This document shows, one piece after another, positions 55,461 to 64,000 of a stretch of 64,000 bases of DNA (within the stretch, counting starts at the first letter, position 1; every line of letters begins with the position of its first letter). Under the pieces are notes generated by a model. That model was given only the letters and a program-made list of their open reading frames with translations, was not told where the DNA came from and searched no databases. Both the position numbers and the translations under genes were made by a program. Source of the DNA: Corticium candelabrum (taxonomy: Eukaryota; Porifera; Homoscleromorpha; Homosclerophorida; Plakinidae); the NCBI RefSeq assembly GCF_963422355.1, contig NC_085088.1, positions 6,063,914 to 6,127,913 of the forward strand. The letters are read 5' to 3'.

Positions 55461-55926
55461 TAAGAAATTGATGGAAAAAGCATATTGGCGGATTTTATTT
55501 TGGCAGTTGGATATTGTTGTTAGATAATTGAATTATGTACGATATTCCCCACCCACCTAGTCAAGTGGTCGAGTCATGGTAGAGTTTGCGATTGAACAGG
55601 TGCATTCGTGGCCAGCACATTTTCCTAACTTATTGGTCTCCAACTATGTATTTGAAGAATTGCTATGTCAGCGCAAAGAACGTGACTCGAATGACTCTTC
55701 CTGTTCCATCAATAACTTCACGGCCTCAAGTTTAATCTCCCTGCTAGACAGGGTATAGGCACAACAGACGGCAAGCAGGAATTACCATCTTGTGTCTTTA
55801 TCCTCCTGCCGTATACCGCCACGTGGGTGATGACGTCAAATTGATGGCGGATTTTATATTGGCGCTTGCTGAAAAATCCAACAATCCGCCGAAATAAATT
55901 TCCTGCCAATATTTCATCTTATACGG

Positions 55927-56224
55927 TACCCTATATGTAGGGATTGCCCAGGTTTGTGGGCATTTATGGGTTTATAAACCTTGTCTTGCTACTAATCGTA
56001 TGTTGGATTTCAGTAACCACTCTCGGCTGTCTCTCTTCTGATCTGCCATCTGTTCTGACAACATCTCACTGTCATAGGGCAAGTTGCATCGCCTCTTTAT
56101 AGCACAGTGTAGATTCTTGATTCTTGAAGAGAACAGTAGCCTCTTTCCAGTTAGTGCCCCCTTGACACAAATGCCGAGCCTCCCTTTCTATGACTCCAGT
56201 GTATTTTCTTTGACTTTGGTGCTA
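55927..56224. other. Spacer, nothing recognised
   Basis: Unique-looking DNA between the nested TIR elements and the (ACAG)n tract. Confidence 0.5.
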
Positions 56225-56226
56225 CC

Positions 56227-56282
<56 letters not shown>
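56225..56282. repeat. (ACAG)n microsatellite
   Basis: About 14 units of ACAG. It marks the left border of the gypsy tail. Confidence 0.95.
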
Positions 56283-56301
56283 TTCGCACTACATTACCCT
56301 C

Positions 56302-56980
56302 TTGGCCTTCTGTTTTACAGCCGGAGTTGGTCCCAGACCTACCATAGAAGCCTGTGACGAGAAAAGAAAACGCCAACAGGCAGGGTACTATGACCGGCGA
56401 CATGGAGCCAAGGCACTTCTGCCCTTAAAACAGGGAGATCCCGTTTTGGTGTGGGACATGAGCTCCCAAAAGTGGCTAATACCAGCTATTGTACAGAGTA
56501 AGGTACATGATCGGTCTTATCAGGTAAAGACAAACACAGGCGTGGTTTTGAGGCGAAACAGGCACCAGCTACGCAAGCGGGCGAACGGCGATCCCAGACG
56601 GAACCCCCCAGATGAGGATGATGAGAATGACGGAGAGGAAGACGACGTACCTGCAGCAGACCCACATCAGGAAATCCAGCCAGTGCCGGTGACAGCACCT
56701 CCAGCAAACACCACGGTGACAAGATATGGAAGGGAAGTCCACCCACCTGCTTGGCGAACTGAGTATGTCTAACAAATAGATCAGTGAGCAGACCGTCGTT
56801 TGATTAATTAAGCTAGTAGTTTGTTGTGTTCTTTTTGTTGTTGTTTTCGCGACCTTAGTTCTTAAAGAGGGAGATGTAACAAATGGTAATTACTAATAGT
56901 AGTGACTTTACAGTAAGGGTTACATACGGGGTTTTGGGGTACAGTAGTCGGAAGGTCACGGGTTAGAGACCATCGCAATA
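56302..56980 (+). mobile_element. Gypsy integrase tail with start of 3' LTR
   Basis: The frame 56302-56772 encodes an integrase C-terminal tail (RKRQQAGYYDRRHGAKALLP, GDPVLVWDMSSQKWLIPAIV, SYQVKTNTGVVLRRNRHQL), an acidic linker (DEDDENDGEEDD) and RYGREVHPPAWRTEYV. The purine tract AAAGAGGGAGA and TGTAACAAATGG at 56876 look like the start of a 3' LTR, which is cut by about 56980. Confidence 0.75.
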
Positions 56981-56982
56981 CA

Positions 56983-57657
56983 GTGTCTTGTCTGGCTTAC
57001 GACCAGTTCCCGTGTGATCTGCGTTGCTTTATGAGATTGGGGTTAGCCATGCCCTTCGATGGCTGTATTCGTCAATGTGACTGTGGTTCTTTTCTGGACA
57101 GTTGTGGATACCATCTCCTAACATGTAAGTGGGGCGGTGGTCCAGTCTGGACCCATGAGTGTATTGCCAATGTATGGTCAGACTGTCTGCGCAGCTTACA
57201 AATGCACCATCACAGAGAGCCACGTCATCGATACATTACATCTGACAACCGCCCTGACATAACAGTTTTCGATGTTGGATCAGGGTCCAACACAGATTTA
57301 GACATTTCGCTAGCACATCCCTGGAGCAGTGAAGTAATTTCAGCATCAGCATCTACGGAAGGTGCTGCAGCATCCAGGAGAGAGCAGAAGAAAACGGAAA
57401 AATATAGCAGAGAACGACTTCTTGGTAAGGAAACAGTGACAGCAGTCCCACTAGTCTTGGAACATTTTGGTCGATGGGGACAACAAGCAGAAATGTACCT
57501 ACAGCATTTGTCAAGTAGATCAACGGATGCCTATGGAACAACAAATGCCTCCTCATTCAAGACACATTGGAGGGAGCGCATGTCCATTCAGCTACAAAAA
57601 GCCAATGCTCGAGTCATCTACAGGAAAGTGGAGAGACTTTTAGATGATGCTAGTTAA
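56983..57657 (+). pseudogene. C-terminal region of an RLE-bearing non-LTR retrotransposon
   Basis: 224-codon open fragment. A zinc motif (CDCGSFLDSCGYHLLTC) precedes a restriction-like endonuclease signature: RPDITVFDVGSG (Asp near residue 92), then TDLDISLAHP (Asp near 107), then KKTEKYSRE (Lys near 137). PLVLEHFGRWGQQAEMYL follows, as in R2/NeSL-type tails. The reverse transcriptase is missing and there is no proper start (GTG), so this is a 5'-truncated insertion next to, or into, the gypsy LTR. Assignment rests on motif memory. Confidence 0.6.
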
Positions 57658-57814
57658 TTTGTGTTTTTCCAAGGCCATTTGGCCTTTACTTTTTTTTTAG
57701 TAAAGGAGCAAGCACGTGTGTAGTTAATTGGACTGATGAGGACATTGTGTTGTAGAGGATTTAGCCTCCATCTGTACGTACTTTGTTCTATTGAATAAAA
57801 TACCTTTGACAGAC

Positions 57815-57819
57815 AGACA

Positions 57820-57873
<54 letters not shown>

Positions 57874-57955
57874 GCACCACACCACACCCCACACACACCC
57901 CACACACACACACCACCCACACACACACACCACACCCCACACACCACCCACACCC
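57815..57955. repeat. (CA)n / CACACCACC compound repeat
   Basis: A CA run grading into CACCACAC variants. Open frames on both strands are compositional. Confidence 0.95.
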
Positions 57956-57962
57956 ATGACAG

Positions 57963-58959
57963 ATGAGTATGAGAGATATTGACTGCCTTCAGGCAGAACG
58001 TCAGCTATTGAAGCAGGAAAATCGTCTTTTGAAAGAAGCAGTTGGCAGACAAAGGTTTACTAAATCTTGGTTTGAGAGTGATGACAGCAAGGTGAAGTTT
58101 TACACTGGACTACCATCCTTTCAAATTCTGATGACTCTCTTCAACTTCATCACCATGTCTGTTGCTTGTAGTGATCGGTCCAGTCTGCCTTTATTGCAAC
58201 AGTTTATCATGATACTGATGAAGCTCCGACTTACTGTTGAAAATCAACATTTAGCATACCTGTTTGGTGTCCATCAGTCTACAGTTTCTCGAAATTTTAG
58301 AAAATGGATTTATGTTATGTATGAGAGGCTAAAGCCACTTGTGATATGACCTGAGCGTGAAGCAATTGCCAAGACTATGCCAATGGTGTTCAGGAAGAAG
58401 TTCAAACGATGTGTGGTTATCTTGGATTGTTTTGAAATATTTATTGAAAGACCAACAGCCCTTATAGGCCAGAGTACAAACATGGTCAAACTATAAGCAT
58501 CCTAATAACATGAAGTTTTTAATTGGAATTGTTCCTCAAGGTGCTATTTCGTATATTTCAAAAGGCTGGGGTGGCCGCGTATCGGATAAGTATCTTACGG
58601 AAGATTGTGGTCTTCTGGACAGCCTTGTACCTAGAGACGTTATCTTAGCAGACAGAGGATTTAATACTAGCGAAGCTGCAGGAATGTGCTGTGCAGAGGT
58701 TAAGATGCCTTCCTTCACAAAAGGCAAACAACAACTCAGTAACCTGGAAGTGGATTGCTGTCGCAAAATTGCTCGAGTCCGCGTACAAGTGGAAAGAGTA
58801 ATTGGACTACTGAAGCAAAAGTATACAATTCTACAGGAAACTTTACCTATTACTTTACTCACGTCCAACACAGAAGACGGATTGAGCATGACTAATAGAA
58901 TTGTTACAGTGTGTTCTGCCTTCTGTAATTGCTGTGAATCTGTTGTGCCGTTTGAGTGA
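57963..58959 (+). pseudogene. DDE_Tnp_4-type transposase (Harbinger/ISL2EU-like), two lesions
   Basis: The N-terminal frame 57963-58349: coiled-coil start (QAERQLLKQENRLLKEAVGR), then an HTH_Tnp_4-like part (MLKLRL-type: MILMKLRLTVENQHLAYLFG, STVSRNFRKWI). A TGA stands at 58347-58349 where a Trp codon is usual. The frame continues with the first catalytic Asp ([14 protein letters not shown], 58424), shifts near 58460, and resumes at 58510: FLIGIVPQGAISYISKGWGG, the second Asp in VILADRGFN, and Glu in VQVERVIGLLKQKY. It ends TGA 58957. The lesions make it inactive. Terminal repeats were not found. Confidence 0.8.
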
Positions 58960-59674
<715 letters not shown>

Positions 59675-59899
59675 ATGTTTGCATGTATCCTAAACCCACA
59701 ATTTCGTCCAGTGTCAGAAGAAGTGGCAAAGGAAATTTTAGGTGTGCTGCGCAAGCAAATTGTCGGATCGTTTGACAAATTTTGTGAAGTTCTCAGTGAT
59801 TTTGGAGATCCTACTTTAGACGATCTGCTCAAGCGACTTTTGTCAAGACAGCTTGAGAGTAAGGATTTATTAGAGCAAATATCTTGCACGTTAGTATGA
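59675..59899 (+). CDS. Possible CARD-like exon
   Basis: 74-residue frame MFACILNPQFRPVSEEVAKE, then VGSFDKFCEVLSDFGDPTLD and LLKRLLSRQLES. The stretch F..FCE.L...G...L.DLL resembles the last two helices of CARD domains (family pattern from memory: AF..FC.AL...GQ..L...L). CARD modules mediate homotypic contacts in apoptosis and innate signalling. There is no clear upstream exon. A second coding-like stretch lies near 60685-60900 (SLTPEAQAMLTECKRPQYTL) and could belong to the same gene. Weak evidence. Confidence 0.3.
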   Translation: MFACILNPQFRPVSEEVAKEILGVLRKQIVGSFDKFCEVLSDFGDPTLDDLLKRLLSRQLESKDLLEQISCTLV

Positions 59900-60968
59900 A
59901 GCATGATTTAGTATGAAGCATGATTTAGCATGCCCAGGGGAAAAAAATTAGATTAGGCCGATCTAACGTGCGTTAATGAAAGGGTGTGTTCAGTCACGTG
60001 ACATTACATTAGGAACTATATAGTATTTCACCTTTATATAAATGTTCCAGATCCCAATGACTGAAGCTAAAATTTGGATTCAATTTGGGGAGGTTATCTA
60101 CTTAAGGATTGATTAATTTAATACAAACTTATTTCATCAGATATACCTTTCTTGGGTGGTTTAGTACTTCCACCAACAGTCTAACATAATGAACGTTTCA
60201 AATATTGGTCACAGCAACCAAACTGACTTCACTGATTTTGTTTAGTTATGGGACGTACCTAATGTGAGACTCTTGCATGTGTGAGCAACTTCTTCACAAT
60301 GTTTTGTAGGAAAGGAAGTTTAGTAAAACAAGATGTATGGTTTGTAGCACTTGTATACACAGTGTTGTAGCACATGATAAAAATCATGAGTTAATTGATT
60401 GACTATGAAACTGTCTGCTAGCTCTCGCAGTTCAGAAACTGTCACTGTATGATACAAGGTACTTCTTTACGGTACTTCTAGGTAGTGGATCAGATGTATG
60501 TCTAATGTGAAATACTGTTGGTCTCTTTGTTGAAGAGTTATTGTTGCCTCACATTGTTTGAACAGCTAGAACAGTGATCAGCACATAAAGTACTGGCAAA
60601 TTTTGTTCTGAAGTTTGGCACAATAGTAGACAATACATACGTCTAAGGGCAGTTAATTTCAGTCAGGAATTCCTTCGTCATCTCTATCAACAACTTTCAT
60701 ATCAAAAGATGAGTTTGGGTCTCTTCGCACCAGCTCTCTAACTCCGGAAGCACAAGCGATGCTGACTGAATGTAAACGACCACAGTACACGTTGAGAGAA
60801 AAACTGGATTTAGTTTGTCATCTTGGACAAATGAAAACAGACAAGCTACAGTTAGTCAGTTGTTGTTTGCTTGTGATAAAGCTAAAGTGGGAGAAACAGT
60901 GAAAAGAGTACTGGACCGTGATATACAACACTAAACATTTTATTCTATTTTGTTTATTATATAAGCAG
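59900..60968. other. Mostly non-coding; one possible exon
   Basis: At about 60665-60900 a frame reads SKDEFGSLRTSSLTPEAQAM, then REKLDLVCHLGQMKTDKLQL. No domain was recognised and splice borders are unclear. The rest is AT-rich. Confidence 0.35.
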
Positions 60969-61002
60969 TTAGGGTTAGGGTTAGGGTTAGGGTTAGGGTT
61001 AG
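60969..61002 (+). repeat. Internal telomere-type repeat (TTAGGG)n
   Basis: About 5.7 units of TTAGGG. Two-unit remnants (GCGTTAGGGTTAGGGTTAG) recur at the start of the following monomers. Confidence 0.95.
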
Positions 61003-62955
61003 TAGTTTTTTGTTTAATTAACGTGATATCATATAATAAACTTGAAAGTTGGAATAAATTTGTATTGAATGACTTGTCATTCTAGCGCGCGCTAGATTTT
61101 AGTCTCTTGTCATTGGTTAGTTTGTCCACTAATCCGTATTCGTTTAGAGATTATAAGGGCCATATTACTGATTATCACAGAACTGTTGCGTCGTGTACAC
61201 TTGCTGGAACTCGATCCTGCAAAGCTGGCGACAATTTCGGCCTCTTTATGACATCAAATGACGTAGCGTTAGGGTTAGGGTTAGTAGTTGTTTGTTTATT
61301 TAACGTGATATCATATAATAAACTTGAAAGTTGGAGTAAATTTGTATTGAATGACTTGTCATTCTAGCGCGCGCTAGATTTTAGTCTCTTGTCATTGGTT
61401 ACTTTGCCCACTAATCCGTATTCGTTTAGAGATTTATAAGGGCCATATTACTGATTACCACAGAACTGTTGCGTCGTGTACACTTGCTGGGACAACAAAG
61501 GAATTATAGTCAGAATACGAAATGGCGTCAATTTCAAGTAGGACATTTGGTTTGGATACGAAACTATAGAGAAGGAAAATTGTGGATACAGGAATGATCA
61601 AATCCAGACAGGGGAATGTCATGTATCATGTACAACAAGAGAATTCAAACATTACGTGGAGACGACATATAAATCAACTAAGAAGTCGCATAGTTAGCAA
61701 ACCAGAACCTTTATGGCCATTGGAGATACATACAACGAACAGAGAGAAACAGAAGGGAACTGTACAAGTGAGACCAGAGGAAAAGGGAAGAGAAAGAGAC
61801 AATACACCAAGACGGTCAACAAGAAGGAGAATTCCAAGAAAGCCATGGACACCAACTAAATGACTTATTATTAACTTCTAGCCAAAAAGAGATGTAGTAG
61901 ATAGCGTGCGCTACGTCACGTGACTCCTTAGTTATTGTTATAGTTTGCTTGTACTTGTAGTAGTTGCGTCTGTGTTATACTTGAGTAATAAGGTATTAAT
62001 ACGTTACCTTAATCCACGGCTACGACAGACTCGATCCTGCAAAGCTGGCGACAATTTCGGCCTCTTTATGACATCAAATGACGTAGCGTTAGGGTTAGGG
62101 TTAGTAGTTGTTTGTTTATTTAACGTGATATCATATAATAAACTTGAAAGTTGGAATAAATTTGTATTGAATGACTTGTCATTCTAGCGCGCGCTAGAAT
62201 TTAGTCTCTTGTCCTTAGTTAATTTGTCGACTAATCCGTATTCGTTTAGCGATTTATATGGGCAATATTACTGATTACCACAGAACTGTTGCGTCATGTA
62301 CACTTGCTGGGACTCGATCCTGCAAAGCTGGCGACAATTTCGGCCTCTTATGACATCAAATGACGTAGCGTTAGGGTTAGGGTTAGTAGTTGTTTGTTTA
62401 TTTAACGTGATATCATATAATAAACTTGAAAGTTGGAATAAATTTGTATTGACTGACTTGTCATTCTAGCGCGCGCTAGATTTTAGTCTCTTGTCATTGG
62501 TTAGTTTGTCCACTAATCCGTATTCGTTTAGAGATTTATAAGAGCCATATTACTGATTATCCCAGAACTGTTGCGTCGTGTACACTTGCTGGGACTCGAT
62601 CCTGCAAAGCTGGCGACAATTTCGGCCTCTTTATGATATCAAATGACGTAGCGTTAGGGTTATGGGGTAAAGTTAGGGTTAGCAGTTGTTTGTTTATTTA
62701 ACGTGATATCATATAATAAACTTGAAAGTTGGAATAAATTTGTATTGAATGACTTGTCATTCTAGCGCGCGCTAGAATTTAGTCTCTTGTCATTTGGTTA
62801 GTTTGTCCACTAGTCCGTATTCGTTTGGCGATATATATGGGCAATATTACTGATTACCACAGAACTGTTGCGTCATGTACACTTGCTGGGACTCGATTCT
62901 GCAAAGCTGGCGACAATTTCGGCCTCTTTGTGATATCAAATGACGTAGCCTCGTA
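61003..62955 (+). repeat. Satellite-like tandem array, monomer about 282 bp
   Basis: Five copies of the palindrome TCTAGCGCGCGCTAGA (61081, 61363, 62183, 62465, 62761) mark the monomers. Spacings are 282, 820 (= one monomer plus a 535-bp insertion), 282 and 296. Each monomer has GTTAGGGTTAG, TTTAACGTGATATCATATAA, the palindrome, TTACTGATTACCACAGAACT and GACAATTTCGGCCTC. Copies are more than 90% alike by eye. The open frames here (for example 61107-61367) are satellite translations, not genes. Confidence 0.9.
61494..62027 (+). mobile_element. Gypsy 3' fragment with one LTR, inserted in the satellite
   Basis: The insertion interrupts a monomer between CTTGCTGGGAC and GACTCGATCC. It holds an integrase tail (GNVMYHVQQENSNITWRRHI, ending RRSTRRRIPRKPW at 61861), then CCAAAAAGAGA and a 135-bp LTR (61893-62027, TGTAGTAGATAG to GGCTACGACA). 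The 5' part and left LTR are missing. Confidence 0.8.
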
Positions 62956-64000
62956 CTGTACCAGACCCTCTCGCGCCGTCGTGCCCGGTAGCAGTATAAC
63001 ACGACAACGCCGGAGAGGGTATGGGATCATCCCTCCTACCATTTTTGCTATTACATGATCAACTTAGCTCGTATTTCACCAAGCCTCACACTACTAATAC
63101 GATTATCTAATAGTTATTCTCATGTGTCACACAGAATGTCTTGCAACCGACTTCACCTTCCATTCGTACTCTAATTGTTTCCTTTCAATGTTGGTATCCT
63201 GTCCCTACGCAAGCTCTACGTATTTGCCAACATCTCTGGGAAAGTGGACTTCCTGTCCAAGAGACTCAAGAGCGGAAGTCAACACCATGTCTGACAGCAA
63301 GCCCTGCCAGTCTCCAAATGTTCCCGAATGATACACGAGCTTCCCGATTCGTATTCTTTTCGTAGCCTAGCACAGTAATAGAGCGGCGCCTAGTGCATCC
63401 CTAGTCCAAGCTACTTATAGACTGCTGATCGAATCACATAGGACCTCACAGCTTCAGATAACGTGAATCGAACCCAGGATCGAGCTCCCTAAGTGAAGGA
63501 ATCTCTTTCCATGCAGTAAAATGAATTTCTTCCCATGCAGCTACAAGGATGAAATGTAAACAATGAATGTATCCAATCGGATATCACAGCTAGCCTAACT
63601 TCGATGGAAGAATGTCGTGTTATACAGGAACCGCTGAGCCCAGCTCATTAACACTCGGGCTTCGCCCTCGTGCCAACTCGTGGGTGGAGCGGGGTGTATT
63701 TTGCTTATACACTCGCCAGCGGTCTATAACGTTTACTTAGACACGTCGTGCATGCAAACGTATGACTACGGTGGCCGGTTCGTGCCACCTGCGCTGCCAA
63801 ATAAAACGTCATCAAACTAAAACGTCACTACTAACGCGCGCTATTCCTACACTATATCCGGCTACATATCTGTAATTAGATTATGCCATTTGTTTCGTAA
63901 TTTCAAATTCTTGCGGAGCCTTTGGTTATCGCCGGGGCAAACAATAAGAACAGAGCCTTCTCATTAATATTTGGCGCGCTGGTTTTGTCTTGTTTCTGTG
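62956..64000. other. Flank of satellite, no gene seen
   Basis: Short frames without motifs. GGTTCGATTC on the minus strand (about 63461-63470) resembles a tRNA B box but no A box was seen. Confidence 0.5.

Larger units (their letters stand above)
53634..55926. mobile_element. TA-flanked MITE-like element containing a nested transposon
   Basis: The left end CCGTATAAGGTGAAACCTTG and the reverse complement of the right end (CCGTATAAGATGAAATATTG) match over about 35 bp, with TA on both outer sides. Without the inner insertion (53683-55460) it would be about 515 bp. GGCGG and TTGGCGG words recur inside both arms. Confidence 0.75.

Noticed and set aside
55576..55758. 60-residue frame in the outer MITE
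   Set aside because: It is short, with no motif, in a non-coding type of element.
57654..57957. Cys/Val- and His/Thr-rich open frames over CA repeats
   Set aside because: They are translations of (CA)n/(GT)n and have no coding character. The same applies to 16182-16261, 17306-17394 and 59424-59517.
61107..62187. Repeated 80-86 residue frames (LVVVCLFNVISYNKLES)
   Set aside because: They lie in satellite monomers and differ only as the satellite does; they shift frame in other copies.
63440..63490. GGTTCGATTC on the minus strand as a tRNA gene
   Set aside because: It fits the B box only; no A box, acceptor pairing or cloverleaf could be laid out.

Overview
The window is nuclear DNA from an invertebrate metazoan. 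Genes are split by short GT-AG introns (57-1000 bp), there are TRAF-family, ankyrin, BEN-domain and possibly CARD-like coding exons, long dinucleotide microsatellites, internal TTAGGG repeats, and a dense load of class I and class II transposable elements. The mixture (TRAF expansion, Gmr1-like gypsy, hAT elements of the TTF-zinc-finger/DUF4371 type, P2X7-like/THAP elements) and the many TTAATTAA tracts fit a sponge or another early-branching animal. That is inference; no species marker is present.

Region 1-20.7 kb is an innate-immunity-like neighbourhood built on TRAF paralogues. A minus-strand TRAF gene (1-2987) has a TTAA-flanked DNA transposon sitting exactly on the 5' splice site of one intron. 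Two minus-strand TRAF pseudogene pieces (6882-7445 and 13470-13930), a complete seven-exon plus-strand TRAF gene (14853-19178, RING, TRAF zinc fingers, coiled coil, MATH) and a minus-strand MATH pseudogene (20084-20698) follow. Between them lie an internally deleted gypsy element with 32-bp terminal repeats (3309-4831), the 3' exons of an ankyrin-repeat gene (8875-9301), and two divergent unknown genes separated by a 70-bp tandem repeat that carries heat-shock-element-like motifs (12321-12545).

Region 20.8-46.9 kb is mostly transposable elements. A decayed gypsy gag (about 20.9-21.96 kb) abuts a multi-exon BEN-domain gene (to 23422). An apparently intact hAT element (23959-27012) follows, then a decayed gypsy pol (about 27.08-31.84 kb) that is split by a second hAT element (27583-30204). 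Both hAT copies have CAGGGGCG-type ends and exact 5-bp target duplications. A degenerate integrase-core gene of another family (31848-34870) precedes a young, full-length Ty3/gypsy element (35113-40923) whose 154-bp LTRs differ at one base and whose 1700-residue polyprotein is open. Then come a degenerate Ty3/gypsy element with integrase upstream of reverse transcriptase (Gmr1-like order, 42500-45830) and a separate gypsy integrase fragment (45810-46880).

Region 46.9-64 kb holds a weakly supported host gene (about 47.05-49.6 kb), a Tc1/mariner remnant (50314-51250), a hAT remnant (52800-53460), and a TIR element nested in a second TIR element (53634-55926) whose only long reading frame encodes an unrecognised protein broken by one TAG. 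Further along are a gypsy tail next to a restriction-like-endonuclease retroelement tail (56302-57657), a DDE_Tnp_4 transposase pseudogene (57963-58959), a possible CARD-like exon (59675-59899), a telomere-type repeat and a roughly 282-bp satellite array (60969-62955) interrupted by a gypsy fragment. Every gene model was read by eye from splice signals and reading phase; no transcript or database evidence was available.
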